DNA of 64,000 nt from NCBI GenBank assembly GCA_003402375.1, contig QFXJ01000011.1:17720-81719 (forward strand), written 5' to 3'. Numbering within the stretch: position 1 is the stretch's first letter; each line of letters opens with the position of its first letter. The DNA comes from Candidatus Nitrotoga sp. CP45 (GTDB taxonomy: Bacteria > Pseudomonadota > Gammaproteobacteria > Burkholderiales > Gallionellaceae). The notes under the pieces are model-generated. The model saw only the letters and a list, made by a program, of their open reading frames with translations, searched no databases and was not told where the DNA came from. Made by a program: the position numbers and the translations under genes. This document shows, piece after piece, positions 57,436-64,000 of this stretch.

Positions 57436-58157
57436 TCAAACTCGGACTTAATATTGACCACGTTGCCACATTGCGGCAAGTTCGGGGTACGCGTTACCCC
57501 AATGTGATTCAGGCAGCGTTAATCGGTGAGGCGGCGGGTGCCGACGTTATTACACTGCATTTACGCGAAGACCGCCGCCACATCCAGGATAAGGACGTGG
57601 AAATTTTGCGTGATATGCTGCAAACGCGCATGAATCTTGAAAGCGCCATTACCGACGAAATGTTGGCCATTGCTTTGCGCATTAAGCCGCACGATGTTTG
57701 CTTCGTGCCGGAACGGCGCGAGGAATTGACCACCGAGGGAGGGTTGGATGTGGTGGGGAATTTTGATAGTGTGAAGCACGCCTGTGAGTGTTGTGCGGCG
57801 GCGGGTATACGTGTGTCATTGTTTGTGGACGCGGATGAAAAACAAATGGATGCGGCGTGGTCTGCAGGCGCGCCGGTAGTAGAAATACACACGGGAAAAT
57901 ATGCTGATGCAGCCAGCGTGTCGCATCAGACACAAGAATTAGCGCGCATTCAGCGCACAGTAGTGCATGCCCATGCGCTTGGTTTGCAAGTGAATGCCGG
58001 ACATGGTCTAAACTATCACAACGTACAACCTATCGTTGCTATTCCTAATATCTGTGAACTCAACATCGGTCATGCCATAATCGCCGAGGCGCTTTTTATT
58101 GGCCTGGAGCAAGCTGTGAAAAAAATGAAAGCGCTGCTAATCGGCATTCATCCATAA
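57432..58157 (+). CDS. pdxJ: Pyridoxine 5'-phosphate synthase
   Basis: Joins 3-hydroxy-1-aminoacetone phosphate and deoxyxylulose phosphate to make vitamin B6. The product is 241 residues. Motifs: [20 protein letters not shown], then [54 protein letters not shown] and [14 protein letters not shown]. All are conserved. ATG overlaps the recO stop (ATGA), and acpS follows after 21 bp. Confidence 0.97.
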   Translation: MIKLGLNIDHVATLRQVRGTRYPNVIQAALIGEAAGADVITLHLREDRRHIQDKDVEILRDMLQTRMNLESAITDEMLAIALRIKPHDVCFVPERREELTTEGGLDVVGNFDSVKHACECCAAAGIRVSLFVDADEKQMDAAWSAGAPVVEIHTGKYADAASVSHQTQELARIQRTVVHAHALGLQVNAGHGLNYHNVQPIVAIPNICELNIGHAIIAEALFIGLEQAVKKMKALLIGIHP

Positions 58158-58178
58158 AAGTATTGGAGCTCAGCCACC

Positions 58179-58562
58179 ATGATTTTTGGTATCGGCACTG
58201 ACATCGTGGCTTATGCACGCATTGAGGCAGTGCATGCCAGTTATGGCGAGCGTTTTGCCCAGCGTATTTTGAGCCAGCAAGAAGTAACGGAGTATCGTGC
58301 TCATACCTATCCCGTGCGTCTGCTGGCGAAACGCTTTGCCGCCAAGGAAGCACTGGCAAAGGCGATAGGAAGCGGCCTGCGCTATCCCGTAAGCTTGCAA
58401 AAAATTAGCGTGACACACGATGTTTTTGGCAAGCCTACTTTTGAATTCGATGCGGAATTGGCTGCGCACCTAGTGCAATTAGGGTTAACAAACCACCATC
58501 TAAGTATTAGTGATGATCATGATGTTGCCGTGGCATTCGTCATTTTGGAAAAAGCTGATTAA
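58179..58562 (+). CDS. acpS: Holo-[acyl-carrier-protein] synthase
   Basis: Transfers phosphopantetheine from CoA to apo-ACP. The product is 127 residues. The metal-binding Asp is in IFGIGTDIVAYARIEAV (D8), and the second acidic site is in RFAAKEALAKAIGSGL. The C-terminus has SISDDHDVAVAFVILE. Family length and start are normal. Standard position after pdxJ. Confidence 0.95.
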   Translation: MIFGIGTDIVAYARIEAVHASYGERFAQRILSQQEVTEYRAHTYPVRLLAKRFAAKEALAKAIGSGLRYPVSLQKISVTHDVFGKPTFEFDAELAAHLVQLGLTNHHLSISDDHDVAVAFVILEKAD

Positions 58563-58628
58563 AAATTCAATTGTGAAGACAAATACCCTGATGTCATGAA
58601 ATAAGTGAAGATCATTAGGAGAAACTGA

Positions 58629-59678
58629 ATGGGAATCGGCCCATGCATGCTGGATATTGCAGGAACTGCCCTTACTGCGGAGGATGAAGCCCGTTTACGT
58701 CATGGATTGGTGGGGGGCGTGATTCTGTTTGCGCGTAATTATGAATCTCCCCGCCAGCTTGCCCAGCTGACAGCTAGCATTCATGCTCTACGTACTCCGT
58801 CGCTATTGATCGCTGTGGATCATGAGGGGGGGCGGGTACAACGTTTTATCGATGGTTTCACGCGCATCCCAGCGATGCGCGAGCTGGGCAATATTTGGGA
58901 TGAAAACCCGCGCCGCGCTAAACATCTGGCGCAGCAGGTAGGTTACGTGCTGGCCGCAGAATTGCGTGCTTGTGGCGTGGATTTTAGCTTTACCCCGGTA
59001 CTAGACATAGATTTCGGCATCAGCAAAGTGATTGGTGACCGTGCCTTTCATTCTGAGCCACAAGCCATAGCCGAACTGGCGCATAGCTTGTTGTTGGGGC
59101 TCAAACAGGGTGGGATGTCTACTGTGGGCAAGCATTTTCCTGGGCACGGCTACGTGCACGCCGATTCACACCTGGTAATTCCGATAGATGAACGCAGCTA
59201 TACCGATATTGAGTTTTGTGACCTGATTCCGTTTCGTCAGATGGTTAATTATGGTCTGACTGCAGTTATGCCTGCGCACGTGATTTACCCCAAGGTGGAC
59301 AAACATCCAGCAGGTTTTTCAAAAATATGGTTAAAAAATATTCTGCGCGGTGAACTCGGTTTCAATGGATGTATCTTTAGCGACGACCTTAGCATGGAAG
59401 GTGCCACGGTAGCGGGTGGCATCCTGCAACGTGCGGAAGCTGCGTTGCAGGCCGGTTGTGATATGGTGCTGATATGTAACCAACCGTCCTTGGCAGATGA
59501 ATTGTTAGTTGGATTAAAGTGGGACATGCCAGCGGCCAGCAAAGCACGCCTCGTGCAGATGCGTGGCCGCTGCCATCCAGATACGTTGGTGCAATTGCAT
59601 GAGCAAGCAGGATTCATGAAGGCGCTGCATGAAATTGCAACTATAGGCTCAGGCACAGCAGAGCTACCGTTTGTTTAG
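58629..59678 (+). CDS. nagZ: Beta-N-acetylhexosaminidase
   Basis: Cytoplasmic GH3 enzyme that removes N-acetylglucosamine from muropeptides in peptidoglycan recycling. The product is 349 residues. Motifs: [60 protein letters not shown] with the catalytic His, and [10 protein letters not shown] with the nucleophile Asp. AGGAG precedes the ATG. It closes the lepA-acpS cluster. Confidence 0.96.
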   Translation: MGIGPCMLDIAGTALTAEDEARLRHGLVGGVILFARNYESPRQLAQLTASIHALRTPSLLIAVDHEGGRVQRFIDGFTRIPAMRELGNIWDENPRRAKHLAQQVGYVLAAELRACGVDFSFTPVLDIDFGISKVIGDRAFHSEPQAIAELAHSLLLGLKQGGMSTVGKHFPGHGYVHADSHLVIPIDERSYTDIEFCDLIPFRQMVNYGLTAVMPAHVIYPKVDKHPAGFSKIWLKNILRGELGFNGCIFSDDLSMEGATVAGGILQRAEAALQAGCDMVLICNQPSLADELLVGLKWDMPAASKARLVQMRGRCHPDTLVQLHEQAGFMKALHEIATIGSGTAELPFV

Positions 59679-59815
59679 TTGCGTTTTATTAGGGTACAGT
59701 GAATAATTTTGTATAAGATACTGAATTACAAATATTTTTGATAGTGACATGCTGTACTGGTGGATTAAATTAGTAGAAAATCTGCACTCACGAAATATGA
59801 GCGAGGAGAAAAACC

Positions 59816-60544
59816 ATGTCTGATTTGGATTTATTTGAATCATTGCTAAGTTGTGGCACAGTCGAAGCCTTGCATGCTAAGACTGCCAGCATCGCCGGCC
59901 AGTTAGGCTTTGACCATTTTATTTACGGGGTGCAGGTAAACACCTCTCTTACTCGACCATATCAATTCATTTTAAATGGATATCCTAAGGAATGGCGCGC
60001 TCATTACGTTGAACACAACTATCAAGAGATTGACCCTACCTATCACCACTGTATAACTAAAAGGCAGACTATTCCCGTTATTTGGGACAGTCGCGTGTTT
60101 AAGGGTAGTAAAGAAGCAAAAATGAGAAACGAGTCAAGAGAGTTTGGTTTGTTGTGTGGCGCAAGCTTTGCTGTCCACGGTGGTCATGGTGAAGCCGCGA
60201 TGTTAAGTCTTGCTTCTTCCCAAGATTCCTATAGAGCTCAACAGGACATCCTTTCTCTCATAGGAAAGTCTCAATTACTGGCATGTTATTTACATGAGGC
60301 GGTTCAGCGCATTGTACTCAGTAAGGGGCCGCTTCTGTTGACAAAAATGGAGCTTACGCTTCGGGAAAAAGAGTGTCTTCTGTGGGCGGCTGAAGGAAAA
60401 ACTGGAGGTGAGATAGCTGACATACTTCAAATTACGGAACGTACCGTAACTTTCCACCTGCAAAATGCAGGTAACAAAATGGGAGCATCCAACCGTCAAC
60501 ATGCGATTGCTCGCGCTCTTTCGATGGGTCTTATAGCTCCCTGA
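59816..60544 (+). CDS. luxR: LuxR-family acyl-homoserine-lactone-responsive regulator
   Basis: A 242-residue quorum-sensing transcription factor. The N-terminal autoinducer domain keeps the usual ligand contacts: W60 and Y64 in YPKEWRAHY, D73 and P74 in EIDPTYHH, W90 in IPVIWDS, and G115 in FGLLCGASF. The LuxR-type helix-turn-helix occupies about 172-240 (LTLREKECLLWAAEGKTGGE, IADILQITERTVTFHLQNAG, then MGASNRQHAIARALSMGLI). AGGAG precedes the ATG. It lies 288 bp upstream of luxI on the same strand, with a lux-box-like site between, so it probably activates luxI. Confidence 0.95.
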   Translation: MSDLDLFESLLSCGTVEALHAKTASIAGQLGFDHFIYGVQVNTSLTRPYQFILNGYPKEWRAHYVEHNYQEIDPTYHHCITKRQTIPVIWDSRVFKGSKEAKMRNESREFGLLCGASFAVHGGHGEAAMLSLASSQDSYRAQQDILSLIGKSQLLACYLHEAVQRIVLSKGPLLLTKMELTLREKECLLWAAEGKTGGEIADILQITERTVTFHLQNAGNKMGASNRQHAIARALSMGLIAP

Positions 60545-60748
60545 GTTTTGTATGACGGATCTGTATGGTGGTTGATTGTTGTCATACTTGAGTCCCACAG
60601 AATTACACGATTAATGTGTGCAGCAGATTACCAGACCTACGAGATGCCGTGAACGGCAAACTTTCCTCATATTTATCTCAAAGCAACACTCTCCGCTTAA
60701 CTCCAGAGCCTTGTGCAACGATGGTTTATAGCTATTATTTTTATTTAA

Positions 60749-60768
60749 ACCTGTCAGATCTTACAGCT
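60749..60768 (+). promoter_or_regulatory. lux-box-like operator upstream of luxI
   Basis: ACCTGTCAGATCTTACAGCT matches the Vibrio fischeri lux box (ACCTGTAGGATCGTACAGGT) at 16 of 20 positions and keeps the dyad symmetry. It is centred 74 bp before the luxI ATG, which allows a -35-overlapping (class II) activator position. A typical LuxR-activated autoinducer synthase promoter. Confidence 0.82.
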
Positions 60769-60832
60769 AGCTAGCCGTTGAGATACGTAGTCTCATTACT
60801 CCTGTCATCAACCAACGACAGAGGGAAGAAAA

Positions 60833-61447
60833 ATGAGACAAATAATGCTTGCGCAACATGGAGATGGATCCCTAGATCATCAAGCAGCGCTGGGAATGTA
60901 CCGTCTCAGGCACGAAGTTTTTCATGACCGTTTGGGATGGGATGTTAATAGTGATAACGGCATGGAGCATGATGAGTTTGATGAGGCTAACCCCGTATAT
61001 GTGCTGGCAAGAGGCGAGGAAAATGAGGTGCAGGGCTGTTGGCGATTATTGCCTACTACCGGTCCCAATATGTTGAAGGACACCTTTCCTCAGCTCTTGC
61101 ACGGACAGCCGGCACCTCAACAAACTGCCGTGTGGGAATTAAGCCGATTCGCAATATCAAGTGGCAAATTGGACAGTAGTGGTTTTGGGCTGAGTAACAT
61201 TCCCATCCAGATGATCCAGGCAGCTGTGAGGTTTGCTCAAAGAAATGGAATAGAGCGATATGTTTCGGTCACTAGTGTGGCAGTTGAGCGGATGTTTCGC
61301 AAGCTGGGGTTAAATATAACTAGGCTAGGCACCCCGATAAAAATAGGTAAAGTTTTAACAGTAGCCTGCACGTTAGAAATCGACGAGATTACAGAGTTTG
61401 CCTTGTTTGGTACTTTGCCTGAGCATGCACTGAGGCTAGCCGCATGA
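60833..61447 (+). CDS. luxI: Acyl-homoserine-lactone synthase (LuxI family)
   Basis: Makes N-acyl-homoserine lactone from SAM and acyl-ACP. The product is 204 residues. Nine invariant positions of the family are present: R26, F30, W36 (YRLRHEVFHDRLGWDV), D47, D50 (HDEFDEANP), R71 (GCWRLLPTTGPNML), F85, E102 and R105 (VWELSRFAIS). The acyl-chain specificity cannot be told. AGAGGGAAG precedes the ATG. It is preceded by a lux-box-like site and overlaps the next gene by 4 bp. Confidence 0.96.
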   Translation: MRQIMLAQHGDGSLDHQAALGMYRLRHEVFHDRLGWDVNSDNGMEHDEFDEANPVYVLARGEENEVQGCWRLLPTTGPNMLKDTFPQLLHGQPAPQQTAVWELSRFAISSGKLDSSGFGLSNIPIQMIQAAVRFAQRNGIERYVSVTSVAVERMFRKLGLNITRLGTPIKIGKVLTVACTLEIDEITEFALFGTLPEHALRLAA

Positions 61448-61893
61448 ATATTTTGTTACTTGGAGAAGCATCAGGCACCCGTCGTATCTTGAATCAAATG
61501 CTGGAAAAATCCAGGCATCACTTAGTCCAGCAAGCATGGGCGGATATGCCTGAGCCAGATTTGGAACAATATGACATGGTGTTGGTAGATGGTAATGTTT
61601 GCGATTGTTCCCAGCAAGCGCGTTTGCTGGAATGGGTGCGTGAGGCCAGACGTCTCTTTCCGAATCTGCCGGTAGCCGCATTAAATTACGTGGGCACTCC
61701 TGTAGCGGCGGAAAGTGCAGAGTGCAGCATGGCTAACCATTCCTGTGGCGTTTCCGAATCTGGTGATGGAGTTTGGCGCATGCGCTGCCGTTTAAAGGAA
61801 CTTGCCTTGAGTGAAACGGCGGCGCTATTGCGTGATGCATGCGAGCGTCAGCCTTTGGAGCCAGTTATTTTTGAATACTCGGGACAAAGTTGA
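61444..61893 (+). CDS. Unknown protein translationally coupled to luxI
   Basis: A 149-residue soluble protein that I do not recognise. It begins MNILLLGEASGTRRILNQML, a beta-alpha start, followed by QYDMVLVDGNVCD, which has the look of a receiver-like or Rossmann strand, and RLFPNLPVAALNYVGTPVAA. The C-terminal half is helical (KELALSETAALLRDAC). It contains five cysteines but no CxxC pair. No known quorum-sensing quencher, RsaL or acylase motif is seen. ATG lies in the luxI stop (ATGA) with GAGG eight bases upstream, so it is cotranslated with luxI and should share its control. A role in signal modulation is inference from position. Confidence 0.72.
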   Translation: MNILLLGEASGTRRILNQMLEKSRHHLVQQAWADMPEPDLEQYDMVLVDGNVCDCSQQARLLEWVREARRLFPNLPVAALNYVGTPVAAESAECSMANHSCGVSESGDGVWRMRCRLKELALSETAALLRDACERQPLEPVIFEYSGQS

Positions 61894-62011
61894 TATGAGG
61901 ACAGTAGTTATAGTACGCAGAGTTCTTCGTCAGTCTAATCGGAATCACAGATCTAGAGCTTCCTTTTACCTGATGTTTAACCTGATTAACCAAGATCAAT
62001 GAGTGATATTA

Positions 62012-63769
62012 ATGCAGGAATTATCTAGTTCGGGACAAGAGAGCGATAGCGTACGTCAAAAGGAGAAGCAACTTAGGCTATTCGCGCATATATTTAATAG
62101 TGTACATGAAGGCATAATTGTAACGGATGCCGATAAAAACATGTTGTTTATTAACCCGGCTTTTTCTACCATTACCGGTTATAGCGCTAATGATTTAATA
62201 GGTAAGAACCTCAATCTGTTACACCTTGGTTTGATGAATGATGCGTTCAACCATGATGACACATGGTGCAGCATTAACGAGACCGGATGTTGGCAGGGTG
62301 AGATGGTCGGTCGACGAAAAAATGATGAAAGTTACGCCGAGTGTTTGAGCATCAGCACAATGAAAAACGACCGCGGCGAGATCAATTACTATGTCGGCGT
62401 TTTTTCCGATATCAGCGAGCGTAAAGCGGCAGAAGAACGTATGGCTTATGTCGTGCTGCATGACTTTCTCACCAATCTGCCTAATGGCCTGTTATTACAA
62501 GATCGCTTAGCTCAGGCTATTTCCCATGCTGGCCGTGAAAAACACAAAGTGGCAGTCATGTGTCTTGACCTGGATCATTTTAAAGCTATTAATGACATGC
62601 TGGGCCATCTTGTTGGTGATAAATTATTGCAGGAGGTTGCTAAACGAATTAGCAGTGTGAGCCGCGCTAGCGATACAGTAAGCAGGCGGGGTGGAGACGA
62701 GTTTGTCATTATCTTGCCGGATTTGGAAACCGTGGATGATGCTACCGATATCGCGGTCAAATTGATAGACGCTATCTCTGGCCTGTGCATGATAGATGGC
62801 AATGAAATAAAAATAACCACTAGTATTGGCATCAGCATCTTTCCAGAAGATGGATGCGATGGAGACAGTTTGATTAAGTATGCTGATGCTGCAATGTACC
62901 ATGCTAAAAAAAATGGACGCAATAACTACCAGTTTTTCACTAATGAAATGAATCAGCTTGCGCTTGAGCGCATGTCGATCGAACGGAAACTGTGCCATGC
63001 AATAGAACAACAAGGGTTTTGTTTACATTATCAGCCTCAGGTGAATTTGCGTAGCGGCCGCATCATTGGTGTAGAAGCATTATTGCGATGGAATAATCCT
63101 GAGATTGGAATGGTTCCGCCAGAATATTTTATTCCAATTGCAGAAGAGACTGGTTTGATTATTCCAATTGGTGAATGGGTATTACGTGAAGCTTGTCGGC
63201 AGAATAGCGAATGGCGTATGTTAGGTTTGCCGAAAATTTCCGTCGCGGTGAACCTATCGGCAGTACAGTTTCGCCAAAATAATTTTGGCGAAATGATTAA
63301 GGAAATTTTATGCGAATATGGACTTGATCCCTCTGGTCTTGAGCTGGAAATTACCGAAAGCGCTGTCATGCACAATGCCGAAGCGTCGATTGCGCTGTTA
63401 TTGGAACTAAAGGCAATGGGATTAAAACTCGCAGTGGACGACTTTGGTACTGGCTACTCCAGCTTAAGTTATCTCAAGCGTTTCCCCATCGATAAACTTA
63501 AGATCGATCAATCATTTGTGCGCGATATAACAGTTGATTCGGACGATGCCGTGATTGTTAGCACGATCATTAATATGGCGCGCACACTTAAGTTGAAAGT
63601 AATCGCGGAAGGAGTGGAAACAGCCGAGCAGCTCTCTTTTCTGAAACATCAGGAATGTGACGAGATACAAGGTTACTACTTCAGCAAGCCGATGCCACCT
63701 GAAAAAATTAACAGTCTCTTGGCGTCTGGTTATGAGGTGGATGGTCAGTGGTCATACCAATCGAAATAA
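62012..63769 (+). CDS. PAS-GGDEF-EAL protein (diguanylate cyclase/phosphodiesterase)
   Basis: A 585-residue cytoplasmic signalling protein. A PAS domain occupies about 22-137 (EGIIVTDADKNMLFINPAFS, ITGYSANDLIGKNL). The GGDEF domain has an intact RRGGDEF (227-231) and an RxxD inhibitory site at 218-221. The EAL domain has an intact EALLRW (355 onward), DDFGTGYSSLSYLKRFP and LKIDQSF, so both synthesis and hydrolysis of cyclic-di-GMP look possible. No transmembrane segment. Start: ATG 62012, or GTG 62003 with three more residues; neither has a good ribosome-binding site. It lies 118 bp after the luxI-coupled gene on the same strand. Confidence 0.92.
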   Translation: MQELSSSGQESDSVRQKEKQLRLFAHIFNSVHEGIIVTDADKNMLFINPAFSTITGYSANDLIGKNLNLLHLGLMNDAFNHDDTWCSINETGCWQGEMVGRRKNDESYAECLSISTMKNDRGEINYYVGVFSDISERKAAEERMAYVVLHDFLTNLPNGLLLQDRLAQAISHAGREKHKVAVMCLDLDHFKAINDMLGHLVGDKLLQEVAKRISSVSRASDTVSRRGGDEFVIILPDLETVDDATDIAVKLIDAISGLCMIDGNEIKITTSIGISIFPEDGCDGDSLIKYADAAMYHAKKNGRNNYQFFTNEMNQLALERMSIERKLCHAIEQQGFCLHYQPQVNLRSGRIIGVEALLRWNNPEIGMVPPEYFIPIAEETGLIIPIGEWVLREACRQNSEWRMLGLPKISVAVNLSAVQFRQNNFGEMIKEILCEYGLDPSGLELEITESAVMHNAEASIALLLELKAMGLKLAVDDFGTGYSSLSYLKRFPIDKLKIDQSFVRDITVDSDDAVIVSTIINMARTLKLKVIAEGVETAEQLSFLKHQECDEIQGYYFSKPMPPEKINSLLASGYEVDGQWSYQSK

Positions 63770-63995
63770 AGGAAAGAGGGCGTAGTGGGGTTTGTATAAA
63801 CGGTTATTTTGTAAAAAATACTGGCCGGGTTTACACGCACAGACGAATTCAAGTTCGAAGTGCAATCGCTAAAATAAACTGTAGTGGTTCAGACTTAATC
63901 TGACAGTAAGGTCTTGCCAAAGGGTGGGGTTACCCGGTTTGATAGAGGTGCGAATCTTTATCAACCAAAGCGCGTAAGCGCAAAGGAGTAACCCC
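63770..63995 (+). other. Structured leader and probable mobile-element end
   Basis: After the EAL gene comes a segment with TCAGACTTAATCTGA (dyad, about 63889-63903) and AAGTTCGAAGTGCAATCGC, wording typical of insertion-sequence ends though not identified with certainty. GGGGTTAC (63926-63933) is complementary to GTAACCCC (63988-63995) just before the next start, and GCGCGTAAGCGC forms a small hairpin between them. Confidence 0.45.
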
Positions 63996-64000
63996 ATGAG
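63996..64000 (+). CDS. Start of an unidentified gene (5 nt in window)
   Basis: ATG at 63996 follows AAAGGAG at 63982-63988, a near-ideal ribosome-binding site. Only the start codon and two bases are seen; a transposase is guessed from the upstream context alone. Confidence 0.35.

Noticed and set aside
61811..62002. 63-codon frame spanning the end of the luxI-coupled gene
   Set aside because: Overlaps the coupled gene in another frame and continues into noncoding sequence with no start signal.

Overview
The window reads as a chromosomal segment of a betaproteobacterium, most likely order Nitrosomonadales and possibly Gallionellaceae (Gallionella/Sideroxydans/Nitrotoga-like). This is inferred from gene order (tpiA-secG-tRNA-Leu-nuoABCD; lepA-lepB-DUF4845-rnc-era-recO-pdxJ-acpS-nagZ; glnE/yhdP/nitrilase/tldD), moderate GC content and protein character. 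No 16S rRNA or diagnostic energy-metabolism gene is present, so genus is not settled.

Layout. 1-3.8 kb (minus strand): start of the complex I operon (nuoA, B, C and the 5' part of nuoD), tRNA-Leu(GAG), secG and tpiA. 4.3-12.8 kb: housekeeping and small accessory genes (YqhA-like membrane protein, thiopurine methyltransferase, a truncated OlsB-like acyltransferase, ppx, a Lys-rich ribbon-helix-helix-like protein, trhO, a Sel1-repeat protein, radA). 12.9-20.5 kb: a secreted trypsin-like protease, a TonB-dependent receptor, a decayed IS200/IS605 transposase, a secreted unknown, a candidate structured RNA, an ABM monooxygenase and glyoxalase I. Then tex.

23-29 kb is an accessory island. Four decayed copies of one REP-associated tyrosine transposase (RAYT) with their palindromic repeats alternate with cargo: a HEPN-like protein, an unrecognised 348-residue protein, a MazEF module, an IS4-type remnant and an alternative oxidase. 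An IS200 remnant closes it. 29-34 kb is a run of about ten small envelope or stress proteins (glycine zipper, BON, CsbD, DUF883, DUF1328, DUF3309, EF-hand), two of them only about 50 residues long. 34.5-35.9 kb holds a DUF1778/GNAT toxin-antitoxin pair that truncates a second kind of RAYT, bounded by 29-bp direct repeats. murI follows, with a C-terminus that runs into a dispersed repeat.

36.9-59.7 kb is mostly core: glnE, yhdP, a nitrilase-family amidase, tldD, ilvD, flgM-flgN behind a sigma-28-like promoter, a PII protein, a porin, and the lepA-to-nagZ cluster. 59.8-63.8 kb is a quorum-sensing locus: luxR, a lux-box-like operator, luxI, an unrecognised gene coupled to luxI by a 4-bp overlap, and a PAS-GGDEF-EAL protein with intact motifs. 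This suggests acyl-homoserine-lactone signalling linked to cyclic-di-GMP turnover. The window ends at the start codon of another gene behind a structured leader, possibly a mobile element.

Best leads for something undescribed are the luxI-coupled gene, the RAYT/REP island with its cargo, the two toxin-antitoxin modules sitting at nearly the same point of two different RAYTs, and the hairpin-rich intergenic RNA candidate near 19.5 kb.
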